Positions 43,840-52,781 of a DNA stretch of 64,000 nt are shown here, one piece after another. Every line of letters begins with the position of its first letter. Position 1 is the stretch's first letter. Position numbers and translations under genes: made by a program. Below the pieces are notes generated by a model. It saw nothing but the letters and a program-made list of their open reading frames with translations, ran no database searches and was not told the origin of the DNA. Source of the stretch: UBA11612 sp964475755 (GTDB lineage Bacteria; Pseudomonadota; Alphaproteobacteria; Rhodospirillales; Rhodospirillaceae); assembly GCA_964475755.1 (NCBI GenBank), contig CAYYXR010000003.1, forward strand, positions 91,177 through 155,176, in the 5' to 3' direction.

Positions 43840-43953
43840 ATGGAACGTCTAGACCGATTTTTCGATTTTTACGGCCGCATCACGCCGCAGTGGTTCGGCG
43901 ATGCCCTGGCGGCCATCGTGCTCTTCGTCTTTGTCGCGCTGATTGTTGTCTAG
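43840..43953 (+). CDS. Small membrane protein of 37 residues
   Basis: A short frame encodes MERLDRFFDFYGRITPQWFG followed by a hydrophobic helix (DALAAIVLFVFVALIVV) that ends in a TAG at 43951. AGGGGA lies about nine bases before the ATG at 43840, which favours it over the ATG at 43834. The pattern of an amphipathic head plus a single C-terminal membrane helix is typical of small regulatory membrane proteins. It is convergent with the VWA gene, 11 bases away. I find no named family. Confidence 0.5.
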   Translation: MERLDRFFDFYGRITPQWFGDALAAIVLFVFVALIVV

Positions 43954-43963
43954 ACCGGCTTAA

Positions 43964-45046
43964 TTAGACGATACGGTTGAACCACATCATCGACAGCGAA
44001 GCGGAGATCACGGCAAGCGCTACGGCCAACGCCGAGAACAAGGCCGTCACCTCGGTTTCCTTTTTCTCCAGGACAAATTGCGTGTTGAGTCCCTGATAGA
44101 TTTTCTTCAGGTCTGCTGCGTTGCCTGCATAGAAATATTCGCCCTTCGTGATGTCGGCGATGGATTTTAAAGTGTCTTCATCCAGGCGCACGCGCATGGA
44201 CCAGCCCTCAAATCCAAGTGTGGCACCCGCCGCCGTACCGACACCGACAGTGTAAACGCGCACGCCTTTTTCCGCGGCCAGCTTCGCCGCTTCGATAGGG
44301 TCGGGGCCTGTGGTGGCCTGGCCGTCTGTGAGAAGAATGATCACGGCGGATTGGTATGAGCCGGGCTCAACGGGTTCCGCCTCTTCTACCTCTTCATCTT
44401 CACCGCCCATGCGTGGGCCGAGGCTGCGTTCCATGCTGTTCAGTGGAACGCCGCGCCGGCGGCTATCGTGCCAGCGGTCCCGGCTCATGGAGCCGAGGTC
44501 GAAACTCGCGTTGGGAAACAGTTCCTGCAGCGCGACCAGAATACCGCTGCCGATGGCCGTGCCGCGGTGAGTGGTGAATCGGTCGATGGCTCCGACGATG
44601 TCGTCGCGCACGAACGTCGGCGGCTGCACGGTGAGGGCAGCGCCCGCAAAGGCCACGACACCGATGCGGGTCGTGCGCGGTTGTTCGGCGACGAATGTCC
44701 GTGCGGCGTCTTGGGCGGCCGAAAGTCGGCTGGGCTCCACATCCACCGCGCGCATGGAGCCTGACACATCCATCGCCAGGATGACGGTATCGCGCTGTGA
44801 GGGCAGGGTGATGACGGCTGCCGGGCGGGCAATGGCCGCGATCATGACGATCAAGGCGATCAGGAACAGTGTCGGTGGAATGTGCCTGCGGAATTTCTGC
44901 CCCGCCCCCATGGCATCCTTGACCATCGCCAAGCTGGCATAGCGCACGGCCGTGCGCTTCTTCCGGCGCAGGAGCAAGAAATAGGCGACGACGAGTAACG
45001 GCACCGTCGCCAGCAACCAGAGCAGACTAGGCCACAGAAACGTCAT
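43964..45046 (-). CDS. VWA-domain membrane protein (BatA-like)
   Basis: This 360-residue protein has two N-terminal helices (SLLWLLATVPLLVVAYFLLL and PTLFLIALIVMIAAIARPA), a von Willebrand A domain with intact MIDAS (AMDVSGSMRAVD, later ILLTDGQATTG) and a C-terminal helix. BatA-like proteins work with MoxR ATPases and DUF58 proteins, apparently as membrane-bound metal-binding chaperone adaptors. It is the last gene of the operon protease-moxR-DUF58-VWA, and its start overlaps the DUF58 gene by 20 bases. An acidic insertion (EDEEVEEAEPVEP) lies in the middle of the VWA domain. Confidence 0.87.
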   Translation of the reverse strand: MTFLWPSLLWLLATVPLLVVAYFLLLRRKKRTAVRYASLAMVKDAMGAGQKFRRHIPPTLFLIALIVMIAAIARPAAVITLPSQRDTVILAMDVSGSMRAVDVEPSRLSAAQDAARTFVAEQPRTTRIGVVAFAGAALTVQPPTFVRDDIVGAIDRFTTHRGTAIGSGILVALQELFPNASFDLGSMSRDRWHDSRRRGVPLNSMERSLGPRMGGEDEEVEEAEPVEPGSYQSAVIILLTDGQATTGPDPIEAAKLAAEKGVRVYTVGVGTAAGATLGFEGWSMRVRLDEDTLKSIADITKGEYFYAGNAADLKKIYQGLNTQFVLEKKETEVTALFSALAVALAVISASLSMMWFNRIV

Positions 45047-45977
45047 GGCTCGCTTCCAAATGTTTCGGCAAGCCGCCGCCCGCCAGTTGGCTGCGGCGCT
45101 TGCGTAAATCTACAAACCTTAGAATAGCATCGACAAGGTCATCTGTGGTGGATAACTCGAGGGCGTCCACCCCTGCATTTGTCAGGGCCGCGCGCAATTC
45201 CGCCTCTCGTGCCTGGGCCACGGCGGCGAAGCGCTTGCGAAAGCCCTTGTCGTGGGTGTCCACGAAGATTTGTTCGCCGGTCTCGGCGTCCTGCATGACG
45301 ATCATGCCGATGTCCGGTAGATCCATTTCCAGGGCATCGTACAGACGCACCGCCACCAGCTCGTTGCGCTGGGCCAGCTGGGCGAGAGGTTCGGTCCAAC
45401 CGGGTTTGCTGATGAAGTCGGAGACCATGAAGACAAGCGAGCGCCGTTTGATCACCTGTTGTGCGGTTCGCAAAAAATCCGCGAGATCGGTTTCCGGCGC
45501 GGCGGGCATTTCGGGCCGGTTCATGAGCCGATTGAGAATATGCAGGACATGCTTGCGGCCCGTGCGCGGATGGATGACCGTATCCACGCCGCCGCCGTAA
45601 AACATAACGCCAGCGCGATTGCCGTGGCGGGTCAACAGGCGCGCCAGCACGCCGAGAAATTCGATCAGAACCGTGCGCTTCTTAATATCCTGGGAGCCGA
45701 AGTCCACCGACGGGCTGAGATCTAGGAGGAACCAAGCGGTGACTTCGCGGTCTTCATTGTACTCGCGCACGTAAGGCGTCTGCATGCGTGCGGTGACGTT
45801 CCAGTCGATGTGACGGACATCGTCGTGCATCTGGTACTCGCGCAGGTCCGCGAGATCGAGACCGAAGCCGCGAAAGAGCGAGCGGTAATTGCCGTGCAGC
45901 AATCCATCCAGCCGGCGGATGACCGTCCACTCAAGCTTGCGAAGAACCGCGTCAGGACTGGGATGCGACGGCGACAT
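45027..45977 (-). CDS. DUF58 protein of the MoxR system
   Basis: This 316-residue protein has the DUF58 signature REYQMHDDVRHIDWNVTAR near residue 50. A VWA-like fold lies in the C-terminal part (AWFLLDLSPSVDFGSQ), with a degenerate MIDAS. DUF58 proteins are constant partners of MoxR ATPases. The ATG at 45977 overlaps the moxR end by 26 bases and its own end overlaps the VWA gene by 20 bases, so all three are co-translated. Confidence 0.88.
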   Translation of the reverse strand: MSPSHPSPDAVLRKLEWTVIRRLDGLLHGNYRSLFRGFGLDLADLREYQMHDDVRHIDWNVTARMQTPYVREYNEDREVTAWFLLDLSPSVDFGSQDIKKRTVLIEFLGVLARLLTRHGNRAGVMFYGGGVDTVIHPRTGRKHVLHILNRLMNRPEMPAAPETDLADFLRTAQQVIKRRSLVFMVSDFISKPGWTEPLAQLAQRNELVAVRLYDALEMDLPDIGMIVMQDAETGEQIFVDTHDKGFRKRFAAVAQAREAELRAALTNAGVDALELSTTDDLVDAILRFVDLRKRRSQLAGGGLPKHLEASHDVSVA

Positions 45978-46971
45978 GAGCCTCCAGCGGCTTATCCGGT
46001 GCCGCGACATGTTCCATGATTCGTTGAATGATGTGGTCCGCCGTCAGTGAGTCGGCCAGCGCTTCGTAGGACAGCACAATTCGGTGGCGGAAAACGTCGG
46101 GGACCAAATCCATGACGTCTTCGGGTAGGACGTAGTCGCGCCCACGCAGGAACGCGAGCGCCCGCCCGCCTTCGATCAGGTTGATCGTCGCGCGCGGACT
46201 GGCGCCGAAGGTGATGTATTTCGCCAGGTCTCCAAGACCGTATTTTTCCGGGTCACGCGAGGCCGCCGACAGGCGCACCGCATATTGCATGAGCGCCGGG
46301 TCCACATAGGCGGTGCGGCATTTTTGCTGAAGGGCAAGAAGCTGCTCGGTGTCGGCTACCGCGCCGACGGCTGTTGCAATGCCGGTCACCCGCTCGACAA
46401 TAACGAATTCTTCTTCTTCGGTCGGATAGCCCACGAGCACCTTCATCATGAAGCGATCGACCTGGGCTTCGGGCAGCGGATAGGTGCCTTCGGTTTCGAT
46501 GGGGTTCTGCGTCGCCATGACCAGAAACGGCTGCGGCACGGGATGGGTCTGCCCGGCGATGGTCACCTGATATTCCTGCATGACCTCCAGCAGCGCACTT
46601 TGAACCTTCGCCGGCGCGCGATTGATTTCATCCGCCAGCAACAGGTTGGCGAAAACCGGGCCCAGGGATGTCGTGAAATCACCGGTCTTTTGGTTGTATA
46701 TGCGCGTGCCGACCAGATCGGCCGGAACGAGATCGGGCGTGAACTGGATACGCTTGAAACTGCCGCGGATTGCGCGCGCGAGTGTTTTGACGGTGAGAGT
46801 TTTGGCAAGTCCCGGTACGCCTTCCACCAGCAGGTGGCCTTGGGCGAGGATTGCGACAAGAACGCGCTCCAAGAAGTGATCCTGGCCGACGACGACTTTC
46901 TTCACCTCGTACAGTACACGTTCCATCAAGGCTGAAACGTCGTTGCCGATTGGCTCGTTTGTATCCATCAC
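45952..46971 (-). CDS. MoxR-family AAA+ ATPase
   Basis: This 339-residue ATPase has Walker A in GVPGLAKTLTVKTLA near residue 54 and Walker B in LLADEINRAPAKVQSALLE near residue 116. Sensor motifs lie around ATQNPIETEGTYPLPEAQ. MoxR ATPases act as chaperones that mature or insert metal into partner complexes, with DUF58 and VWA proteins as adaptors, exactly the next two genes. The Ser-protease gene ends 20 bases upstream. Confidence 0.93.
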   Translation of the reverse strand: MMDTNEPIGNDVSALMERVLYEVKKVVVGQDHFLERVLVAILAQGHLLVEGVPGLAKTLTVKTLARAIRGSFKRIQFTPDLVPADLVGTRIYNQKTGDFTTSLGPVFANLLLADEINRAPAKVQSALLEVMQEYQVTIAGQTHPVPQPFLVMATQNPIETEGTYPLPEAQVDRFMMKVLVGYPTEEEEFVIVERVTGIATAVGAVADTEQLLALQQKCRTAYVDPALMQYAVRLSAASRDPEKYGLGDLAKYITFGASPRATINLIEGGRALAFLRGRDYVLPEDVMDLVPDVFRHRIVLSYEALADSLTADHIIQRIMEHVAAPDKPLEAHVAVASQS

Positions 46972-46991
46972 TCCCCGCTATGAACTAGATG

Positions 46992-47912
46992 CTAGAACGG
47001 CTGCATGCCGGCCGCAGACGCGGCATTTTCGATCGGCACGGCAAATCCGATGCCGATAAAGACGCGCTGCTCCGACGGATTGAGAATGGCTGTGACGATA
47101 CCGATCACTTCGCCGTCCGCAGTCACAAGTGGCCCGCCGGAGTTGCCCGGATTGGCCGCCGCATCAAATTGAATCAAATTCGAAAGCACGCGTTCGCCCT
47201 CCGGCGTGCGGTATTCCCGACGCAATCCGGAAACAACGCCTGAAGACACCGACGGACCGATGCCGAACGGATATCCAACGGCGATGACCTCATCGCCCAA
47301 AGCCAGGTCTGCCGTCGAGCGCATGGTGGCCGGCTTCAGATCGTCCGGAACCATTTTGGCTTGAAGCACGGCAAGATCGTCTTCCGGCTGGACAGAGATA
47401 ATGTCGGCCTCCGAGTCCGAGCCGTCGGCAAAGGTGACCTTGATGGTTTCGGCGGACGCGACCACGTGAAAATTCGTGAGAATGACGCCGCTTTCGACGA
47501 TGACGACTCCCGTGCCCGTGCCTGCGGGCTTTTCTTTTTCTTCGTTTTCATCGTCTTTGACGTAGGCGCCCACACGCACTACGGACGGCTTAATGGCCTC
47601 GTAGGCAATGGATGCCATTGAATATTCGGGTGGCATGTTCTCCAGGGTATGTTGAACCGCCCGATCAATGTCTTGCTGGGTCAGGGACATTGGTTTCATG
47701 AGCACGGCGTAGCCGAAGATGGCAATCAGGGTGAAAACGCCGCTCCCGAGCGCGAGAACCAGCCGCTCATGGCGTGCGTAAAACCGCCGCCACCATCCCC
47801 TATTTTGTTCCAGATTTTCGTCTGCAGACGCGCGTTCGACCGGTGCGGGCGCAGCCATCGCCTGCCGCGGGCGGCGGCGAGACGAGCGGCTGTACAAAGT
47901 GGCCTTTTTCAT
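46992..47912 (-). CDS. Membrane-anchored trypsin-like serine protease (S1C, without PDZ)
   Basis: This 306-residue protein has a basic cytoplasmic head, one membrane helix (LVLALGSGVFTLIAIFGYAV) and a periplasmic chymotrypsin-like domain. The triad is His in LTNFHVVASAE, Asp in PEDDLAVLQA and Ser in NPGNSGGPLVT. Deg/HtrA proteases normally carry one or two PDZ domains; here the protein stops right after the protease fold. It is the first gene of the MoxR operon, suggesting envelope quality control as a shared theme. Confidence 0.87.
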   Translation of the reverse strand: MKKATLYSRSSRRRPRQAMAAPAPVERASADENLEQNRGWWRRFYARHERLVLALGSGVFTLIAIFGYAVLMKPMSLTQQDIDRAVQHTLENMPPEYSMASIAYEAIKPSVVRVGAYVKDDENEEKEKPAGTGTGVVIVESGVILTNFHVVASAETIKVTFADGSDSEADIISVQPEDDLAVLQAKMVPDDLKPATMRSTADLALGDEVIAVGYPFGIGPSVSSGVVSGLRREYRTPEGERVLSNLIQFDAAANPGNSGGPLVTADGEVIGIVTAILNPSEQRVFIGIGFAVPIENAASAAGMQPF

Positions 47913-48296
47913 TGCGCGCGGTCCGTCTGATTAGCGGGGCCCGGCTTGGATTAGCCGTTGATAAGCAAGGGTATTCAAATTTCCAGGCGAAACAAAGGAG
48001 CATTTCCGCAACACACGGCAACATGGGCCGAAGATTTGTAACATCTTGGGATTCCTCAAGGTTATGGCCGATTCTCTGGGCAAATTATCCGGCGGACAGG
48101 CATGCCTGGCAAAAATCTGCCTCTCTTGAATTACACCTGCGGCGCGAGCTGAATTTGCGCACGTTATTGGTGCCCTCCCGAGTCTCATTACGCCCGATGC
48201 GTGAATGCGGCGTGAATGTGTTTAACCGCATCACATCACCGCCCTAATTCGGTGGCGACATAGCCTCGTTCCAGAGCGTCAGAGAAGGAGGCAATA
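47913..48296. other. Divergent intergenic region before the TonB-domain lipoprotein
   Basis: I see no gene in these 384 bases. They separate the leftward protease operon from the rightward lipoprotein gene and contain, at the right end, the strong ribosome binding site AAGGAGG. I could not identify a convincing promoter pair by eye. Confidence 0.5.
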
Positions 48297-48728
48297 ATGG
48301 CCAAACTTAATGAACGACTCATAGCTGGAGTATGTACAGCCGCGCTGTTCGGTCTTGCGGCTTGTGATTCGCAACAAAGCGAAACCAATACGGCTAGCTC
48401 GGTTTCACCGATGCTCGCGGCGAATCAGCCCATGGAGCCGGATGTCGTCCTGCCCAAGGCGGACCCGCAGCGTCCCATCACTTATCCCAAATATCCCGAG
48501 GTCTCCCGCAGGCTTGGCGAGGAAGGGCAGGTGGTGCTGGTCGTGTCAGTTGCGCCCAGCGGTGAGGTGACCGACGCGGAAGTGGAGCAAAGCAGCGGCC
48601 ATCCTCGGCTGGATAGTGCCGCTGTCGAGGAGGCGCGTGAGTCCTGGCGTCTTCAACCCGGGACCGTGGACGGTGTACCTAAACCGATGCCCTACAAGGT
48701 CGCGGTAACTTACAAGATGGAGGACTAA
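48297..48728 (+). CDS. Lipoprotein with TonB C-terminal domain
   Basis: This 143-residue protein has a lipobox (AALFGLAACDS, Cys near residue 23), a linker and a TonB C-terminal domain (RPITYPKYPEVSRRLGEEGQ, LDSAAVEEARESWRLQPGT). Normal TonB is anchored by an N-terminal helix that contacts ExbB/ExbD, whereas this one is a lipid-anchored form that cannot contact them in the usual way. It is monocistronic, with AAGGAGG before the ATG. Its partner receptor, if any, is not in this window. Confidence 0.82.
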   Translation: MAKLNERLIAGVCTAALFGLAACDSQQSETNTASSVSPMLAANQPMEPDVVLPKADPQRPITYPKYPEVSRRLGEEGQVVLVVSVAPSGEVTDAEVEQSSGHPRLDSAAVEEARESWRLQPGTVDGVPKPMPYKVAVTYKMED

Positions 48729-48877
48729 CTGGTCCTTCGCGTGTGGCCCCCTGCGTGCGCTCCCCCTCTGCCCCGAAAGTGGTGCGCAGGGGACCACTAC
48801 TATTCATCGCTTGAACGCGCATTGAGTTATCGGTTACTGCGGCGCAGTATACGCCGCCCTTGCAGGATCACCCGATA

Positions 48878-49477
48878 ATGCGCCTCGTTAATATTTCAAT
48901 TTTTGTTCTTTCATGTGCTCTGACATTCGCGGCTAACGCCGCGGATGGACCTGGTGCCGCCGTGGAAAAGCTGCATGGTACGCTGTTGCAGAATATGAAA
49001 AACGCGGCCGATCTTAAGTTTGAAGGGCGCAAGGGCAACCTTGAACCTGTCGTGCGCGAGGTGTTCGACCTGGAAACCATGACACGTGTATCCACCGGCG
49101 CGGCGTGGCGCAACATGTCGGAGCAGGAGCGCGCCGATATGGTCGGAGCCTTTACCGATTGGACCATCGCCAATTATGCGTCTCAGTTCGACGGTTTCGA
49201 CGGCGAACGCTTTGAAATGACCGGCGAGTCCGATGCGGGGCGCGGCAACGTGCTGGTGAACACTGAACTGCATGCCGAAGGCGAGACGGTCGCCTTGAAT
49301 TACCGGCTACGCGAGAAAGACGGCGCTTGGCGTATCATCGATATCTACATGGACGGAGCGGTGAGTCAGCTTGCTATGCGGCGCGGCGAGTTCGCGTCCG
49401 TGCTGGGCAATGGCGGGGTCGCAAGTCTTATCGACCATATGCGTGCCTTGACCACAAAACTCTCGGCGGGCGGCTAG
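48878..49477 (+). CDS. hpnM: Hopanoid-associated Ttg2D/MlaC-like protein HpnM
   Basis: This 199-residue exported protein (signal peptide ending FAANAADG) is of the Ttg2D/MlaC fold, a periplasmic lipid carrier. The segment VREVFDLETMTRVSTGAAWR is characteristic, and it matches the HpnM branch found beside the hopanoid RND exporter HpnN. Its end overlaps the convergent hpnN by four bases. It presumably ferries lipids, perhaps hopanoids, across the periplasm. The ATG at 48878 is preferred over the upstream alternative at 48860. Confidence 0.82.
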   Translation: MRLVNISIFVLSCALTFAANAADGPGAAVEKLHGTLLQNMKNAADLKFEGRKGNLEPVVREVFDLETMTRVSTGAAWRNMSEQERADMVGAFTDWTIANYASQFDGFDGERFEMTGESDAGRGNVLVNTELHAEGETVALNYRLREKDGAWRIIDIYMDGAVSQLAMRRGEFASVLGNGGVASLIDHMRALTTKLSAGG

Positions 49478-52086
49478 GACGACTTATTGATCGGTGGCGC
49501 GCCCAGAAGGGCGGGCAAGACAATCAGCGTTGCAATCAGCGTATACCCCATGGCCATGGTCAGTAGTATGCCCATGCTGGCCGTTCCGACGTGCTTGGAG
49601 AGGGCCAGACTGCCGAAGGCCGCTGTTGTCGTGAGGGCGCTATACAGCATCGCACGCCCAGCAGGTGCGGCAAGTAGCGTTGGCTCCCCCTCGCGCCAAG
49701 CGGTGACAAAGTATATCGGATAAGCGACGCCCACACCCAGCAAGAGCGGGAGGGCGATGATATTCGCAAAGTTGAGCGGAAAGCCGAGGGCGGCGCATGT
49801 GCCGAGTGTCAGTAGTGCGGCAAACAACAGTGGGACAAGGACGCGCAGAGTGTCCGCCAGATTGCGTAATACGAATAGCAAAAGAACGGTGATCGCGATG
49901 ATGGCGAAGATCGCCGCTTGCAGAAAGGCACGCGTCACCAATTGACCTGTTTCATAGATGACAACCGGATCGCCGATGGCGTCGGGAGCGATGGAGCGGA
50001 CGGCTTGGACGAATTGAGTCAGGGTTTCGATGTCGGGGTTTAGGTCGGCAGGCGAGATCTGAATCCGATAGCGACCATCTTGCGCGACAAAGGTGTCGTG
50101 CAATTCTGTGGGAATATCCTCAAGGCTGACCGGACCGGCCTCCAGTGAAAGCTTTAAGGGTTCCAGGGCGTCATCAAATCCGACCAAAAGAGCCGTAGAC
50201 AATAAAGCCAGAGTATCGTCATCGGCGGTTTCGGACAGCCGTTCCATCAGGGGCGCCAAGCGCTCCGCGGCGTCAAGAAGTTCGCGTTCAGCCTGCGAGG
50301 ACCCAAGATATCGGTCGAGGCTGGCCGATGCCGCCGTTGCGGCGCTCCGAATGTCTTGCGGCACCGGAGGCGAGGGTGCTCCTGCCTCGAGCGCGGGGCC
50401 GAGGATCAGGTAAAGATCATCGATCATCGACAGCTTGATGTCTTGGTCTTCGGGAATGAGATTGAAAACGGTGATGGCGTTGCTCACTTCAGGCAAGGCG
50501 GAAATTTTTTCGGCAAGAGACATCGCGCTTTCTGCGTCTTCGATCAGAACACTCAGCGTATTCGGATTGACAAGCGGATCGTCCATCAGTTCGAACGCCG
50601 TGGACATGGACTCCGTTTCCGGGTCCTTCAGCTTCAACGGGTCGAAATCGAATACGAGCCCGGGTAAGACCGCGAGTGCGCCAATAACGGCAAGGCCCGC
50701 CAAGGACAGCGCCAAGTTGCGCTTTTCGATTAGGAAGCGGTTGAAAGGGGCCGCCCAAAGATAACCGACATGCGCGGCCTCGCCCCGGGGCCGGCCAAAC
50801 GCGAGCAAGGCGGGCAGCACCGTGAATGTCAGGATAACGGCAATGATCATACCGCCGCCCGCGATCACGCCCAACTGCGACACGCCGCGGTATTCGGTCG
50901 GCAGGAACGAGAAAAACCCGAGGGCGGTGGCGGCTGCGGCGAGTAGAAGCGGCTTAGACATGATGGAAGCGGCGCCGTCTATCGCCTTGTCTCTGCCCTC
51001 CAACGTGTCCGGCTGTCCAAATCGCTCGGCGCGAAAGCGCATGAAGAACTGGATGCTAAAGTCCACGGCGAGGCCGACGAACATAATCGCAAATGCTACT
51101 GAAATGAGATTGAGTTCGCCCGTCGTCAGGGCAGCCCATCCCAATGTGAGCAAAAGCCCTAATACGAGTGTCAGCGCCGCCGCGCCGACAAAGCGCGCCG
51201 ATCCCAAAGCCAAGAACAGAAGTATGGTTACGAGTGTTAATGAAACGAGACCGGCAAAGCCGGTGCCCTCTGCGACCGTTATGAACTCCTCATCGTAGAG
51301 CGGGATCTGTCCGGTCAGCCGCACGCGGTAGCCGTTCTCCGGTATGATCCCCAAGGTTTGTGTGGCGCTTCTGATCGCGGCGGCGGCGGCTTCACCTTGT
51401 TGCAGGGCGGCGGTATCCAATACCGGCTTCGTGATGACCAAGGCGCGGGCAGTTTGACCGGGCGGAGACAGTGCCGTGAACAGACCCTGCCAATCCATAC
51501 GCGCCGGCTCGCCATTGAGTGTTTTCTCGATCACATCCGCCGCTTGCCGGGCGGCGGGCGCGAACGCATCCGCGGCGTCTTCGCCTTCGGCCGCGGCCGT
51601 ATAAGCGAGGTCCAAAAGGCGCAAGAGGCCGCGCGCGTTGCGGTCGGTCGCGATCGCACCGAGAAGAGGTTGCGCGACCGCCAAGTCGGCCGAAAGGGAG
51701 TCCAATTCCTCGACGGAGAGATAAAGCAGGCCGTTGCGGTCGAAGTAGGGGCCGCCGGTGGGATTGCGAACGGACTCGAATATCTCGGTTCGAGGCGCAA
51801 GCGCGTTCACCAGCCGATTGGCGGCCGACTGCGCCTGTTGCGCCGAAGGGGCATCGATCACGGCGACGGTCAGATCGTATTCACTGGGAAACTGGGTTTC
51901 GAATTCACGCTCGGCGACTCGAAACGACAGGTTCCGGTCGAACAGCGCCCGTGTGTCGGCATTAAAGGAAAGAGATTCCGACGCGATGGCCGCGGACAAG
52001 ACAGCCGCCGCAATGACAACAGCGAGGGCAGTGCGGGGCCGTCGCCGGCTGATATTGGCAAGGGTGCGTACGATATTGGAAAGCAT
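49474..52086 (-). CDS. hpnN: Hopanoid transporter HpnN, RND superfamily
   Basis: This 870-residue MMPL/RND-type protein has two halves, each with a helix followed by a large periplasmic loop and then a bundle of five helices. Visible parts are VSLTLVTILLFLALGSARFVG and VAFAIMFVGLAVDFSIQFFM in the first half and ITVLLLFVLRNLADTLRVLV in the second. HpnN moves hopanoids to the outer membrane in Rhodopseudomonas. Its head faces the unknown secreted protein gene at 52198, and its tail overlaps hpnM. Confidence 0.92.
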   Translation of the reverse strand: MLSNIVRTLANISRRRPRTALAVVIAAAVLSAAIASESLSFNADTRALFDRNLSFRVAEREFETQFPSEYDLTVAVIDAPSAQQAQSAANRLVNALAPRTEIFESVRNPTGGPYFDRNGLLYLSVEELDSLSADLAVAQPLLGAIATDRNARGLLRLLDLAYTAAAEGEDAADAFAPAARQAADVIEKTLNGEPARMDWQGLFTALSPPGQTARALVITKPVLDTAALQQGEAAAAAIRSATQTLGIIPENGYRVRLTGQIPLYDEEFITVAEGTGFAGLVSLTLVTILLFLALGSARFVGAAALTLVLGLLLTLGWAALTTGELNLISVAFAIMFVGLAVDFSIQFFMRFRAERFGQPDTLEGRDKAIDGAASIMSKPLLLAAAATALGFFSFLPTEYRGVSQLGVIAGGGMIIAVILTFTVLPALLAFGRPRGEAAHVGYLWAAPFNRFLIEKRNLALSLAGLAVIGALAVLPGLVFDFDPLKLKDPETESMSTAFELMDDPLVNPNTLSVLIEDAESAMSLAEKISALPEVSNAITVFNLIPEDQDIKLSMIDDLYLILGPALEAGAPSPPVPQDIRSAATAASASLDRYLGSSQAERELLDAAERLAPLMERLSETADDDTLALLSTALLVGFDDALEPLKLSLEAGPVSLEDIPTELHDTFVAQDGRYRIQISPADLNPDIETLTQFVQAVRSIAPDAIGDPVVIYETGQLVTRAFLQAAIFAIIAITVLLLFVLRNLADTLRVLVPLLFAALLTLGTCAALGFPLNFANIIALPLLLGVGVAYPIYFVTAWREGEPTLLAAPAGRAMLYSALTTTAAFGSLALSKHVGTASMGILLTMAMGYTLIATLIVLPALLGAPPINKSS

Positions 52087-52197
52087 GTCCCGGATTTCAA
52101 ACCTACGCGGCTTTTGGCCGCTCTCGACGATTTTGGTGTTCAGGCCAGCGATACTATATTAAATGCCATGCGTTAATGCGGTCGGGAGGATAGACCT

Positions 52198-52764
52198 ATG
52201 CAACATCGCGGTATAGCGGCGGGCGTGTTCGTTGCCGCATTGGTTGGTGCGGGCGTGGCGGCCGCGCTGCTCACGCAGCCCGCCACAAGCGAGAAGTCCG
52301 TGGCTGAGGCCGGTCCGGGACAGATCAACGCCTGCGACATGATCAGCGCGGCGGAAATTCAGCGGGTCATTGGCGTGCCGGTCCGCGAGGTCCAACGGCA
52401 AGACGACGGCATTACCCGGGACGGCACCTATTCCTCCACGTGTTTCTTCAACACCAGCGAAGACCCGGAGCGCGGCGGGACCTACGCTATTTTGAACGCC
52501 CAAATTTGGCCCGAAGGCAGCGCCGGCCCTGAACATTTTCTGGAGTCTTTTTACGAAGCTGCTGAAGAGCATGTCATTCCGGCCCCGCCCATTGAGTTGC
52601 CCTACGGAGATCGCTCTCTTCATTGGGGCGATGGTGTCGCGGTCATGGTCGGCAACATGAGCTTCGGAATTTCGGTGCGTCACTCGAGCCCAGATCGGTC
52701 CATCCGGCGTCTCATGGAAGAGATGTTGGCCAAGCAAATCCTGGAGAATATGGGGCGCGGTTAA
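52198..52764 (+). CDS. Secreted protein of unknown function, divergent from hpnN
   Basis: This 188-residue protein has an N-terminal signal or anchor (GVFVAALVGAGVAAALLTQP) and a compact mature domain opening with NACDMISAAEIQRVIGVPV and a second Cys in YSSTCFFNTSED. These two Cys probably form a disulfide. The layout recalls small DUF3558-like exported proteins but the match is too weak to claim. It is transcribed away from hpnN across 111 bases, so common control of the two is possible. Confidence 0.7.
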   Translation: MQHRGIAAGVFVAALVGAGVAAALLTQPATSEKSVAEAGPGQINACDMISAAEIQRVIGVPVREVQRQDDGITRDGTYSSTCFFNTSEDPERGGTYAILNAQIWPEGSAGPEHFLESFYEAAEEHVIPAPPIELPYGDRSLHWGDGVAVMVGNMSFGISVRHSSPDRSIRRLMEEMLAKQILENMGRG

Positions 52765-52781
52765 ACGCAAATCCACATTTG

